A stretch of DNA of 64,000 nt, taken from a virus. Position numbers and translations under genes: made by a program. This document shows positions 7,539 to 17,002 of this stretch, piece after piece. The stretch is taken from IMG/VR virus record IMGVR_UViG_3300011116_001125, positions 1 to 64,000 of that record; one strand, 5' to 3'. Under the pieces are notes generated by a model, which ran no database searches, was not told the DNA's origin, and worked only from the letters and a program-made list of their open reading frames with translations. How positions within the stretch are numbered: position 1 is the first letter of the stretch; every line of letters begins with the position of its first letter.

Positions 7539-7828
7539 TGTTTACACAAGCACTCAATACGGGCACTTTTAAAGTAGATGTAATGACTTCTAGTAATGGA
7601 GGTCACCCGCCTGAGTTTTGGGCAAAACGTGCGGCAGACCATATTGTAAAAGTTGCCGAAACTGCCCATCCCGCTATTCGCGATCAGGCTTTGGCCTTTC
7701 GAGATCAGGTAGAACACGTTATACTTCATCACATGAAACAAGCTATTTCGTGTGATCGGACCACGGTGGGCTCATACGTAGAAGAGGCAGGCCATCCTAA
7801 ACTGGCTGAACTTATAAGGAGGCCGTAA
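7538..7828 (+). CDS. Conserved small phage protein, 96 aa
   Basis: Has a GGHPPEFWAKRAADHIVKVA segment and AHPAIRDQALAFRDQ helix seen in a widespread family of small phage proteins encoded beside tail genes. Function unknown. Both ends overlap neighbouring genes by one base, so it is translated within the tail gene block. Mostly helical and without membrane segments. Confidence 0.6.
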   Translation: MFTQALNTGTFKVDVMTSSNGGHPPEFWAKRAADHIVKVAETAHPAIRDQALAFRDQVEHVILHHMKQAISCDRTTVGSYVEEAGHPKLAELIRRP

Positions 7829-8286
7829 TGGCGTTTACTGGTAACTATATGACAACGTCGTTCAAGCTCGACCTCTTGAACGGTAAGCAGGCCCTTGGTA
7901 CAACGGTTATTCGTGCTACAACAACAGCCGATACATATAAGATCGCGTTGTATACATCTTCTGCAACTCTTGGCGCAGCAACTACTGCGTACAGCGCGAC
8001 TAACGAAATTACTAATACCTCAGGCACAGCATATATAGCGGGTGGTCAAACGCTCACGGGCGCTACAACTACATCTTCAGGCACAACAGCCTATGCTGAT
8101 TTTGCAGATGCTTCATGGTCCTCTGCTTCATTTACTGCCCGTGGTGCGTTGATCTATAACTCAACGCAGTCAAATAGCTCAGTGGTAGTGCTTGATTTCG
8201 GTTCCGATAAAACGGCTTCCGCAGGTACTTTTACGGTTGTGTTCCCTACCAATGATGCTTCAAATGCTATCATAAGGATTGCTTAA
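7828..8286 (+). CDS. Putative tail/virion β-protein, 152 aa
   Basis: Thr/Ser/Ala-rich with the N-terminal YMTTSFKLDLLNGKQALGTT and a regular β-alternation, as in small tail or head-fibre proteins of aquatic podovirus-like phages. It starts at the stop of the preceding gene. Within the tail/fibre block, so a structural role is likely. No catalytic motifs. Confidence 0.55.
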   Translation: MAFTGNYMTTSFKLDLLNGKQALGTTVIRATTTADTYKIALYTSSATLGAATTAYSATNEITNTSGTAYIAGGQTLTGATTTSSGTTAYADFADASWSSASFTARGALIYNSTQSNSSVVVLDFGSDKTASAGTFTVVFPTNDASNAIIRIA

Positions 8287-8318
8287 TCCTTACTATTTTA
8301 ATGCGAAAGGTAGCATAA

Positions 8319-9287
8319 ATGGCTGATGCTATTGTCGCATTTCAAGGTTGGAATAGGTCACAAGGTTGGGGGCTCGGGCCTTTTGGCACGGGCTCCATTG
8401 ATATTGGCGTCGCAACAGGGGCTGTAGGAACTGTTAGCGTTCAGGGTGACGCTGTAGCTTCGGTAACAGGTGTATTTTCTACAGGCCAAGTTGGTACCGT
8501 AGACGTTTACTTAAACACATCTATTGACCTCACAGGTGTAGTGGCTACAGGTCAAGTTGGCGATATTACAGTTGTTGGTAACGCTATTGCGGATACCACA
8601 GGCGTTGCCGCTACAGGTCAAGTTGGCAGTGTTTCGATTGTTGTCGATGTAAATGTCGACGTTACGGGCATAGCTGCTATTGGTCAGGTTGGCACTGTAG
8701 ATATTTATCTATCGCCTAATGTTGCCGTAACAGGGGTAGAAGCTACAGGCCAAGTTGGCAATGTTACTGTTGCTCTTTCCGCTAATGTTTCTGTAACTGG
8801 ATTAGAAGCTACAGGCCAAGTTGGCGATGTTACTGTTAGTGGCAACGCAGTAGTTGATGTTGCGGGGTTATCTGCAACAGGTGAAGTTGGAACTGTAGAA
8901 GTTCAACTTTCGCCTAATGTAAGCGTTACTGGTGTATCTGCTACGGGTGAAATTGGCACCGTTTCGGTTGTGCTTGTTACAAATGTTTTTGTAACGGGTG
9001 TAGAAGCAACGGCTACGGTAGGCAGTGTTACTGTTTCACTTTCGCCTAACGCCTACGTTATAGGGGTAGAAGCCACTGGTTATGTAGGAACTGTCACCGT
9101 TTGGGGGCAAATTGTGCCGAGCCAAAACCCCGATTGGAATACCTTTGTTCCAGTAGATGTGCCCGCTTGGGCGGCTATGACCCCTGCAAATACACCAAAT
9201 TGGATACCGATTGCGCCTTCGGATGATCCAAGCTATACTCCGATCAACCCATCCCAAACGCCAAACTGGGAGCAGATAGCTGCGTAA
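8319..9287 (+). CDS. Repeat fibre protein with 22-residue TGQVGTV units
   Basis: 322 residues. Residues about 30-265 are some ten tandem copies of a 22-residue unit (form TGQVGTVxVxLSPNVxVTGVEA), in exact register. Residues about 270-320 are a second repeat of about 11 residues with the form P-N/D-W-x-x-I/F-x-P. Such regular short β-repeats fold as elongated fibres, so a tail or head fibre shaft is likely. The gene lies directly before the long tail-fibre gene. A single 16-residue unit of the same repeat recurs at the C-terminus of the protein encoded at 13556. Confidence 0.7.
   Translation: MADAIVAFQGWNRSQGWGLGPFGTGSIDIGVATGAVGTVSVQGDAVASVTGVFSTGQVGTVDVYLNTSIDLTGVVATGQVGDITVVGNAIADTTGVAATGQVGSVSIVVDVNVDVTGIAAIGQVGTVDIYLSPNVAVTGVEATGQVGNVTVALSANVSVTGLEATGQVGDVTVSGNAVVDVAGLSATGEVGTVEVQLSPNVSVTGVSATGEIGTVSVVLVTNVFVTGVEATATVGSVTVSLSPNAYVIGVEATGYVGTVTVWGQIVPSQNPDWNTFVPVDVPAWAAMTPANTPNWIPIAPSDDPSYTPINPSQTPNWEQIAA
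8400..9110 (+). repeat. In-frame tandem 66-bp repeats
   Basis: About ten degenerate copies of a 66-bp unit encode the 22-residue repeats. The most constant DNA part is ACAGGYCAAGTTGGC. The copies vary mainly by synonymous changes and at surface-type residues, so the array is old and kept at protein level. Confidence 0.75.
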
Positions 9288-9296
9288 AGGTGAAGC

Positions 9297-11483
9297 ATGG
9301 CAAGTACATATTCTGCTAATTTAAAACTTAATTTGATGGGTACGGGCGATCAGTCCGGCACATGGGGTGATACGACCAATACGAATTTAGGAACACTGCT
9401 CGAGCAGGCTATTGCGGGGTATACTACGCAGGCGCTCGCAGGTGCAGGCCCTACTGCATTAACTATTCCAGATGGTGCAACTGGTATCGGACGGTATTAC
9501 GTTATTGAGTTTACGGGCACTCCTACAGCAGGCCATCAGGTAACTGTTCCAGCGGTTCAAAAACCCTATATTTTCTACAATAATACCAATATCGCGGTTA
9601 CGGTCAAAGTAAGTGGTCAAACTGGTGTTACGATTGCCGTTGGTAAAAAAGCTATCGTATACAACAACGGCACTGATATTATTGAAGTTGCAAATGCTCC
9701 AGTAACGGAAGCAGGCACGCAAACCCTCACGAATAAAACGCTCACAAGCCCTACGCTTACGGCACCCGTATTAGGTACGCCTGCTTCTGGCACGCTTACT
9801 AACGCTACGGGCCTGCCTTTGACTACGGGTGTAACGGGCACTCTGCCCGTAGCTAATGGTGGAACGGGCATTACTTCGTTTGGTTCTGGTATCGCAACTT
9901 GGCTAGGCACCCCATCTAGCGCGAACCTTTTATCTGCTATGACAGATGAAACGGGTACGGGCCTACTGGTTTTTGCTACTTCACCATCGCTTACAACGCC
10001 TGCCCTTTCCGGTGAAACGTTTAGCACCTCGGCTACGGTTACGGCAGGAACAAACGCACAAGGGCAAGGCGCATTAACAAGCGATTATAATGTTATCACA
10101 ACGGCGGCTTCTAATCCTTCTGGTGTAACACTTCCTACTGCTACTACGGGTAGACGCATTGTTATTGTTAATAAGGGTGCAAATTCTGTAAACGTGTACC
10201 CTGCTACTGGCGCTGCGATTGATGCCTTGGCTGCAAACGCTTCTATTGCGTTGCCAGTTAGCGGCGTGATGATTTTTAACGCTTCTTCTACTACACAATG
10301 GTATTCTACTTATAATCTTACTCTTGCGGCTGCGGGGGTTACTTCTTTTAGTGCAGGTACCACAGGCTTTACGCCTTCAACCGCTACTACTGGTGCAGTT
10401 ACTCTTGCCGGAACATTAGGTACTGCAAATGGTGGCACAGGATTAACAACTTTTACGGCTGCCAATAATGCAATTTATTCTACATCTGCTTCTGCCGTTA
10501 CAGCAGGAACATTACCTGTTTTGGCGGGTGGAACAGGCGTAACAACAAGTACGGGCACAGGTTCCAATGTGCTTTCAACTTCTCCTGTTTTAACCACCCC
10601 TAATCTGGGCACGCCTTCTGCTGCAACGCTTACCAATGCTACAGGCTTACCCCTCACAACAGGGGTTACAGGCACCCTTCCTGTTGCAAATGGCGGGACA
10701 GGGGCAGCTACTCTTACTGCAAATAACGTATTGCTTGGTAACGGCACAAGTGCGCTACAGGTTGTTGCTCCTGGGACTAATGGTAATGTTCTTACTAGCA
10801 ATGGCACTACTTGGACAAGTTCTGCTCCTTCGTCTACTGGTCGACTTATCCGTGCGCCACAAATCCTGACATCTGGCACTTCATACACCACGCCTTCTAA
10901 CTGCACTGCGATCTACGTTGAACTTTGGGGTGCTGGTGGATCGGGTGGTCGTGGTAACTCTGGAAGCGGCGGCGGGGGCAGCGGTGCTTATTGCGCCAAG
11001 TATGCAACTGTTACTGGAAGCACGGCGTATACAATTGCGATTGGCTCTGGTGGTGCAGCTCCTACATCAAACAGTCAGAATGGTAACACTGGCGGTAGCA
11101 CCACCATTACTATTGGTGCAACGACCTATACAGCAGGCGGCGGTGGTGGTGGAAACGGTAACGCAGCAGATACTGGTGGAAGTGGTGGAACGGCTACAAA
11201 CGGGGATATAAACATCTCTGGACAACAAGGCGGTTTTTCTAAAAACGCTGGAACAGTAAATTTGCCACGCCCAGAACCTTGGGGCCAGTATTCAGGGGCT
11301 TCTGGAACAACATTTAGTGGTAATGGCGGCTCCACAGTTGGCCCCCTTGCTTGCCCAAGTGGAGGGCGCGCTGACGCCAGTGGCGCACCTACATTTTACG
11401 GTGCTGGATCAGGCGGCGTTGCGGCATCAGTAACGGCAAATGCTGGCTTTCAAGGTCTAATCCGTATCTGGGAGTACACATAA
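9297..11483 (+). CDS. Long tail fibre with glycine-rich tip
   Basis: 728 residues. The N-terminus (STYSANLKLNLMGTGDQSGT, then WGDTTNTNLGTLLEQAI) is the attachment-type start of many aquatic phage fibres. The shaft carries repeated TNATGLPLTTGVTGTLPVAN blocks, twice nearly identical, ending in GGTG. Residues about 545-720 are glycine-rich (GGGGSGAY, GGGGGGNGNAAD), the composition of receptor-binding tips with polyglycine sandwich domains. It begins nine bases after the repeat-fibre gene and overlaps the small gene at 11483. It very likely determines host binding. Confidence 0.8.
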   Translation: MASTYSANLKLNLMGTGDQSGTWGDTTNTNLGTLLEQAIAGYTTQALAGAGPTALTIPDGATGIGRYYVIEFTGTPTAGHQVTVPAVQKPYIFYNNTNIAVTVKVSGQTGVTIAVGKKAIVYNNGTDIIEVANAPVTEAGTQTLTNKTLTSPTLTAPVLGTPASGTLTNATGLPLTTGVTGTLPVANGGTGITSFGSGIATWLGTPSSANLLSAMTDETGTGLLVFATSPSLTTPALSGETFSTSATVTAGTNAQGQGALTSDYNVITTAASNPSGVTLPTATTGRRIVIVNKGANSVNVYPATGAAIDALAANASIALPVSGVMIFNASSTTQWYSTYNLTLAAAGVTSFSAGTTGFTPSTATTGAVTLAGTLGTANGGTGLTTFTAANNAIYSTSASAVTAGTLPVLAGGTGVTTSTGTGSNVLSTSPVLTTPNLGTPSAATLTNATGLPLTTGVTGTLPVANGGTGAATLTANNVLLGNGTSALQVVAPGTNGNVLTSNGTTWTSSAPSSTGRLIRAPQILTSGTSYTTPSNCTAIYVELWGAGGSGGRGNSGSGGGGSGAYCAKYATVTGSTAYTIAIGSGGAAPTSNSQNGNTGGSTTITIGATTYTAGGGGGGNGNAADTGGSGGTATNGDINISGQQGGFSKNAGTVNLPRPEPWGQYSGASGTTFSGNGGSTVGPLACPSGGRADASGAPTFYGAGSGGVAASVTANAGFQGLIRIWEYT

Positions 11484-11671
11484 TGCGTTGTGCTTTATTC
11501 CAAAACAGCAATAATACCGTCATCAATATCATCGTAGCTGATCCGGCAACGGACCCCACGCCAGAAGGTTGCACCATTGTAGGTCTTCCTGATGATTCAC
11601 CTGTTTCATTTGGTTGGATTTATAATCCCGCCACAGGACAATTTACTGATCCCAATCCGCCCCCTTCGTAA
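11483..11671 (+). CDS. Small protein behind the tail fibre
   Basis: 62 residues, starting at the stop of the tail fibre gene. It has a β-hairpin start (MRCALFQNSNNTVINIIVAD), PEGCTIVGLPD, and GWIYNPATGQF then a Pro-rich end. Small proteins of this pattern follow fibre genes in many phages and are taken to be fibre tips or assembly partners; the exact role is not known here. Confidence 0.6.
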   Translation: MRCALFQNSNNTVINIIVADPATDPTPEGCTIVGLPDDSPVSFGWIYNPATGQFTDPNPPPS

Positions 11672-11681
11672 GGGTTAAAAT

Positions 11682-13556
11682 ATGCCTTACCAAAAACTTC
11701 AGTTTAAGCCCGGATTTATTCGTGATCTTACCGCCTATACCAACAAAGGCGGTTGGTACGATGGCAATCTTGTTCGGTTTAGATTAGGTTTTCCTCAATC
11801 AATTGGTGGGTGGATTAAGTACACAACGGCACAGTTTCTTGGTACTTGCCGCGCAATTTTTCCTTGGAACACGCTTAGCGGCAAGTTTTTCAATGCTATA
11901 GGTACGAGTTTAAAATACTATGTAGAATACGGCGGGGCGTTCTATGATGTAACTCCACTACGTGATACAGTGGTATTAAATAACCCATTTACTGCGACAA
12001 ATGGTTCCTCTATTATCAATGTGTACGATGTTGCGCATGGTGCATTGGATAATGATTTTGTTACATTTAGTGGAGCAGCAAGTTTAGGTGGAAACATCAC
12101 TGCGGCAGTTCTTAATAAACAATTTCAAATCACTTATGTTGATGTCGATAACTACAAAATCACTGTTTCTGCTACTGCCAATAGTTCGGATACAGGTCAT
12201 GGTGGGGCAACCGTAACCACTGCATATCAAATCAACACGGGCATTAACTCCGCATTGGTCGGCGGTGGTTGGGGAGCAGGCACATGGGGGCGACTTACTT
12301 GGGGCAGTGCTATCCCCGTTACGGCTAATCTTTCTTTACGCCTATGGTTTCAAGATAACTTTGGTGAAATACTATTGTTTAATGTTTATAATGGTGGAAT
12401 TTATCTATGGAACCCTGCAAGCTCTTCTTTAACTACACCACCGTACACGTTTAATCGTGCAGTTACACTAGCTAGCCTTTCAACTGATGCAACTACGCCT
12501 ACGCTCGCTACGCAAGTCATGGTCTCTGATCGTGACAGGCACGTTATTGCTTTTGGTGCGAATATGGGTGGCTCTACTAGCCAAGATGCGTTGCTTATTC
12601 GGTTTAGCAACCAAGAAGATTATACAACATGGACTTCTACTGCCACGAACACGGCAGGTGACTTACGCCTTGGTACAGGTAGCCGCATTATCCGTGCGCT
12701 AGAAACAAAGCGTGAGATTTTAGTATGGACAGATTCAGCACTGTATTCAATGCAGTTTGTTGGACCACCCTATACGTTTGGTATTACCCAAATTTCTTCT
12801 GCCACTACCGTTATTAGCGCAAACGCTTTTGCAGCTATTGACGATACTGTGTATTGGATGGGTAACCAAAAATTTTACGTTTATGATGGTGCAGCTAAAG
12901 AACTTGTTTGCCCGATTAAAAACTATGTTTTCAACGGCATGAATGGCGCACAGGTTGAAAAAATAACAGTAGGTGTCAATTCTGAATTCAACGAAGTAAC
13001 GTGGTTTTATCCTTCAACCAACTCTTCTGATTGCGACCTATACGTTACTTATAATTATGCTGATCAAGCATGGACGTATGGTAGTTTGGCACGCACTGCA
13101 TGGGTAGACCGTGGGCAAGAAGGCTACCCGTTAGCTGCCGGAACAGACGGATATCTGTACTATCAAGAGTATGGTTCTAACGACGGTAGTACTAGCCCCG
13201 CTTCGCCATTAAATACGTATATTGAAAGTGCCCCGTTTGATATTGGCGAAGGCAATCAAATGTCTTTTGTCAAACAGCTTATTCCAGATGTTTCGTTTGT
13301 AGACTCCACAAACTCACCTAGCCTCAGCATGACGGTAAAGGTGCAAAACTATCCTGGAAGTAACTACAGCACTGCCCAAACAACTACTTCTGCTGTTACG
13401 CAAACGGCAACTGTTCCTATTGAACAGTATACTAACCAAGTTTCTTTGCGGCTACGGGGTAGGCAAGTCACATTTCGCGTTGAAAGCAATAAAACCGATA
13501 CAAGTTGGGTATTAGGTAGCCCTCGTTTGGACATACAACCTGATGGGCGTCGCTAA
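11682..13556 (+). CDS. Putative tail nozzle/hub protein
   Basis: 624 residues. Begins with YQKLQFKPGFIRDLTAYTNK and GGWYDGNLVRFRLGFPQSIG, a start shared by large podovirus tail proteins often annotated as P22 gp10-like or nozzle proteins. The remainder is β-rich with regularly spaced blades (for example SDRDRHVIAFGANMGGSTSQ and WTDSALYSMQFVGPPYTFG), as expected for a β-propeller nozzle. Between fibre and internal virion genes. The family is inferred by start, size and position. Confidence 0.6.
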   Translation: MPYQKLQFKPGFIRDLTAYTNKGGWYDGNLVRFRLGFPQSIGGWIKYTTAQFLGTCRAIFPWNTLSGKFFNAIGTSLKYYVEYGGAFYDVTPLRDTVVLNNPFTATNGSSIINVYDVAHGALDNDFVTFSGAASLGGNITAAVLNKQFQITYVDVDNYKITVSATANSSDTGHGGATVTTAYQINTGINSALVGGGWGAGTWGRLTWGSAIPVTANLSLRLWFQDNFGEILLFNVYNGGIYLWNPASSSLTTPPYTFNRAVTLASLSTDATTPTLATQVMVSDRDRHVIAFGANMGGSTSQDALLIRFSNQEDYTTWTSTATNTAGDLRLGTGSRIIRALETKREILVWTDSALYSMQFVGPPYTFGITQISSATTVISANAFAAIDDTVYWMGNQKFYVYDGAAKELVCPIKNYVFNGMNGAQVEKITVGVNSEFNEVTWFYPSTNSSDCDLYVTYNYADQAWTYGSLARTAWVDRGQEGYPLAAGTDGYLYYQEYGSNDGSTSPASPLNTYIESAPFDIGEGNQMSFVKQLIPDVSFVDSTNSPSLSMTVKVQNYPGSNYSTAQTTTSAVTQTATVPIEQYTNQVSLRLRGRQVTFRVESNKTDTSWVLGSPRLDIQPDGRR

Positions 13557-13852
13557 TGGATGTAAGGCTTGTTTTACCCGCCTTTCAAATAGCGCCTAAA
13601 GAATACAGCCAAGGCTATTTGAACAACTTGGTGAATATGCTCAACATTGCTTTTACGGCAATGCGTTCTCCTGGAGAAGGTAGGCAATCTACGTTGGTAA
13701 TCACCAATATGCCTTCAGATGGGTACAATTTAGAAACAGGAACGTTGTTTCAAATAAACGGGGTGGTATACGTTTCAACTTTAAACAGGGCGTATACTTA
13801 TGGACTTTCCGCTACAGGGGCAGTAGGCACCGTAACTGTAAGCATTGTTTAG
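13556..13852 (+). CDS. Small protein carrying one fibre repeat unit
   Basis: 98 residues. A helix-rich N-terminal part (SQGYLNNLVNMLNIAFTAMR) is followed by a β-segment and the C-terminus GLSATGAVGTVTVSIV, which is a single copy of the 22-residue unit of the fibre gene at 8319. Overlaps the nozzle-type gene by one base. It may dock the repeat fibre to the tail; this is inference. Confidence 0.6.
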   Translation: MDVRLVLPAFQIAPKEYSQGYLNNLVNMLNIAFTAMRSPGEGRQSTLVITNMPSDGYNLETGTLFQINGVVYVSTLNRAYTYGLSATGAVGTVTVSIV

Positions 13853-13853
13853 C

Positions 13854-13882
13854 TTGTGTTTTCTACAATGGGACAGTATGGT
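13854..13882 (+). promoter_or_regulatory. Candidate promoter before internal virion genes
   Basis: TTGTGT and TATGGT are spaced by exactly 17 bp in the 93-bp gap between 13852 and 13946. A GGGCC...GGCCC hairpin follows at about 13887-13908. This is the only sizeable gap between the nozzle-type gene and the endolysin, so it may start the internal-virion transcript. Confidence 0.45.
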
Positions 13883-13945
13883 GAAAGGGCCAAGTATCAG
13901 GTAGGCCCCTGCATAAAGTTCCATACAACTTAAGGGTATGCTCTT

Positions 13946-15412
13946 ATGCAAGGCATTGAATCACTTGTACCTGACCAAGCTGCTCCGATGGATGATAATT
14001 CTGCCATTGTTGAGCAAATAAAGGCGCAGCTTCCGCCTGAGTTGGTTAATGAACTGCAAGCCGTAATTACGCGGATTGCTAGTTTGCCCGTTGAAAATAT
14101 TCAAAAGTTTTTATCTATTTTGGATTATATTGACCAAAATAGCGATAACTATGATCAAGTTGTACAGCAACTTGTACAAAGCGGCGATATTCAACAAGGT
14201 GACCTGCCCCCGCAATACGACCCTTCTTTATTTTCTTCTATTAAAGAAGTTGCTAATCTTGCACTGCAAATAAAGCAGGGGGCAGGGGCAACTCCTGAAA
14301 TGCCGATGGAAATGGCTATGGGAGGCCTTGCTTCATACGGGCGCAACGGCGACACAATGTTGGCGCATATCAGCCCTTACGAAGCTAACATCCTACGTAG
14401 TTATGGCGGGGCAGGCACCATCAACCCACGCACAGGCTTGCGCGAATACGGTTTTGATTTCGGTAGTTTGTTTAAAAGTATCGCGCCTGTACTCGGTGCC
14501 GTTGTTGGCTCATTCTTGCCTTTTGGCAGTGTTATCGGCCCTGCTATCGGTAGTTTTGCTGCAAGTAAATTGGCGGGTAATTCTACAGAAGATGCTCTTT
14601 GGGGAGCTGCCGCTGCGGGTGGACTAGGCTATTTTGCAGGACAAACAACTGCCGCGCAACTCGGGGGCTACGGCACAGAAGGTACTTCACTTGGCTCGGC
14701 TGTTCTTAAAGGCATACAAGCTCCTGCCACACAGGGTGGGGGCATTGGTTCCTTGTTTAGTATGAACGCCCCTACTGTTCCACCACCGCAAGGTGCACCC
14801 GTTGGTGCGATGCCTACGGATGCGTCTAAAGTGTTTTCACCGCCACCAAGTGCCACAGCACCCGCAGCCGCCACAACTGGCTCTACAGCCACGGCTGGGG
14901 CCTTTGACCCGCGCACCTTTATTTCGGCTTCGCCTTCGCAACTGCAAGCAGCTAATCTTACTTCTGATCAGTTAAAACAAATTGTAGACCTTAAGGCTAA
15001 CTACAAAGCCTTGGGCCTTGCTACGGGGCCAAACGATTGGATGTCTGGGATTAGTAATTTTGTAACCCAAAATCCGTTGCCTACAGCTATGTTGCTTTCC
15101 ACAATAGCTTCATTGGATAGGCCAGAAGAAGATAATACCCCATTGGTCACAGCAGGCCAAAAATACCGTACAGACCCTAGCAAATATAATATCCTTGCAA
15201 AAGGCGGTATGCCAGTGAGCGAAGTTGATGCGCGTGTGGGTGGGCACTTACAGGGTCCAGGAACAGGCACAAGTGACAGTATTCCAGCGCGACTTAGCGA
15301 TGGTGAGTTTGTAATGACCGCAAAGGCTGTACGCGGCGCAGGTGATGGTGACCGTAAAGCGGGCGCACGCCGCATGTATCAGTTAATGCACGAATTTGAA
15401 AAAAGGGCCTGA
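13946..15412 (+). CDS. Internal virion/tail-associated protein with LAHI module
   Basis: 488 residues: helical N-terminus (residues 1-110), a GDTMLAHISPYEANILRSYG module (about 133-153) followed by GAGTINPRTGLREYGFD, a hydrophobic Gly/Ala-rich region (about 172-235), a Pro/Ala linker and a C-terminal region with GGHLQGPGTGTSDSIPARLS and DGEFVMTAKAVRGAGDGDRK. The last segment is common in phage proteins encoded beside ejection proteins. The LAHI module also occurs in the protein at 52040. Probably part of the ejection complex. Confidence 0.6.
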   Translation: MQGIESLVPDQAAPMDDNSAIVEQIKAQLPPELVNELQAVITRIASLPVENIQKFLSILDYIDQNSDNYDQVVQQLVQSGDIQQGDLPPQYDPSLFSSIKEVANLALQIKQGAGATPEMPMEMAMGGLASYGRNGDTMLAHISPYEANILRSYGGAGTINPRTGLREYGFDFGSLFKSIAPVLGAVVGSFLPFGSVIGPAIGSFAASKLAGNSTEDALWGAAAAGGLGYFAGQTTAAQLGGYGTEGTSLGSAVLKGIQAPATQGGGIGSLFSMNAPTVPPPQGAPVGAMPTDASKVFSPPPSATAPAAATTGSTATAGAFDPRTFISASPSQLQAANLTSDQLKQIVDLKANYKALGLATGPNDWMSGISNFVTQNPLPTAMLLSTIASLDRPEEDNTPLVTAGQKYRTDPSKYNILAKGGMPVSEVDARVGGHLQGPGTGTSDSIPARLSDGEFVMTAKAVRGAGDGDRKAGARRMYQLMHEFEKRA

Positions 15413-15415
15413 TAA

Positions 15416-17002
15416 ATGGCAACTACATTAACTCAACAACAGGTGTTAATGGACCCCGAAGTGGGGCCATACCTCATTGGTTTGATGGAAAGTGCCAAGA
15501 AACAAGGCACCCTTTCTAAAGATGTTAAAATACCTGAGTACAAATTTGCGGATTTTACGCCTAAGCAGAAGCAGGCGTTTGAAATGGCCCAACAAGGTAT
15601 TGGGTCATACGAACAGTTTTTTGATAAGTCAGGCAAACTTTACGATCAAGCAGCGGCTCAATTTGCGCAACTTCCGCAGTTTGGCGGTAAAGCAGTAGAA
15701 GCCGTGACCGCAGGTAAAGCTGCCGCTGAACCCCTTATGGGTACCGCAGCAGAAAAATATGGCGCAGTTAGCGATATTGCGGGCAAGGGTGTTTCTACTA
15801 CTGCCGCAGGTGCTGAAGCTGCCCAACCATTGTTGAAAACAGCCGCTGAAACGTATGGTGGCTTGCCTTCTTACGCTAAAGAAGCGGCGGCTACTACTGC
15901 CGCAGGACGCGCTGCTGCTTTAGGTAAAACAGCAGAAGCTGCCGCAGGATACGGTAGTTTAACTGACTATGGTAGTCAAGCTCAAAGGTTAGCCGCAGCC
16001 GGAGCAGCAGGGTTTGATCCTGCTAGCACCGCCAAATTTATGGACCCTTACCAACAACAAGTCATCCGTAATGCTATGGATGAAATGCGCCGCCAAAGCG
16101 ATATCAGCCAACAGGCTGCTGCCGCGCAGGCCGTCCGCGCAGGTGCTTTTGGTGGAAGTCGTTTTGGTGTGCAACAAGCAGAATTGGCGCGTAACCTTGC
16201 GCAGGCGCAAGACCAAAAAATCGCTGAGCTTATGTCACAAGGGTATTCGCAGGCACAAGCCACCGCGCTCACCGCTTTTGAAAATGAACAAAAGCGTAAG
16301 CAAGTGGAAGCAGGTACCGCGCTTAGTGCAGGTGAGCTAGCAGGCAAAGGTGCCAGTGGCATTGAAAGCCTTGCAGCTAAAGAGTTTGCAATGAGCGATG
16401 CAGAAGCTGCGCGCCAAGCCGCTATTGCAGATGCTGAAAAAGCAAAGGCCGCAGGCATTGCCAGTTTGGCAGGTGAAACTGCCGATATTGCCAAGGGCGT
16501 AGGCGCACAACAGCTCACTGCCGCACAGCTCGAAGGTACTGCCGCAAGCGGAATTGAAAGCCTTGCGGGTAAAGAGTTTGGCATGGGTAAAGACATCAGC
16601 AATACGCAACTTGCGGCGGGTGATCTTGCGGGCAGAAGCGCACAGGGCATAGCTAGCCTTGGTGAAACACAAGCTAATCTTGGCAAAGCCACACAGGCCG
16701 CAGGGCAGGCAGATGTCAGTTTCCTTGCTAACATTGGTGCGCAAGAACGTGCCGATCTTCAAGCAAGAGAAGATGCAAAACGTTTTCTTGAAGTGCAACA
16801 GCAAAATCAACCTTGGGATATTTTGGCTAAAGTTAGTGACATTTACAAAGGTGTTCCTAGCGGCTCTACTACAACAGGCGCTACAAGTACTCAAGCGCCA
16901 AGCACTGCTAGCCAGATTTTGGGTAATACCCTTTCTATCTACGGTGCGTTAAACCAAGCTAATCAACCAACTACATCCGGTTATGCAGGCTACAAGCAAT
17001 GA
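15416..17002 (+). CDS. Ala-rich internal virion protein
   Basis: 528 residues, Ala/Gly/Gln-rich, predicted nearly all α-helical. A conserved core reads FMDPYQQQVIRNAMDEMRRQ and RAGAFGGSRFGVQQAELARN, a segment I know from internal virion/ejection proteins of aquatic podovirus-like phages. Two near-repeated blocks LAAKEFAMSDAEAARQ / LAGKEFGMGKDISNTQ (residues about 318 and 382) show internal duplication. It begins three bases after the upstream stop and overlaps the next start by four. Confidence 0.6.
   Translation: MATTLTQQQVLMDPEVGPYLIGLMESAKKQGTLSKDVKIPEYKFADFTPKQKQAFEMAQQGIGSYEQFFDKSGKLYDQAAAQFAQLPQFGGKAVEAVTAGKAAAEPLMGTAAEKYGAVSDIAGKGVSTTAAGAEAAQPLLKTAAETYGGLPSYAKEAAATTAAGRAAALGKTAEAAAGYGSLTDYGSQAQRLAAAGAAGFDPASTAKFMDPYQQQVIRNAMDEMRRQSDISQQAAAAQAVRAGAFGGSRFGVQQAELARNLAQAQDQKIAELMSQGYSQAQATALTAFENEQKRKQVEAGTALSAGELAGKGASGIESLAAKEFAMSDAEAARQAAIADAEKAKAAGIASLAGETADIAKGVGAQQLTAAQLEGTAASGIESLAGKEFGMGKDISNTQLAAGDLAGRSAQGIASLGETQANLGKATQAAGQADVSFLANIGAQERADLQAREDAKRFLEVQQQNQPWDILAKVSDIYKGVPSGSTTTGATSTQAPSTASQILGNTLSIYGALNQANQPTTSGYAGYKQ

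Noticed and set aside
8400-9110. CRISPR-like array
   Set aside because: The regular repeats are in-frame protein repeats of 66 bp without distinct spacers.
16048-16734. 228-codon antisense frame in the Ala-rich gene
   Set aside because: An Ala/Ser/Cys/Pro-rich product mirrors the GC-rich codons of the sense gene; no promoter or ribosome site.
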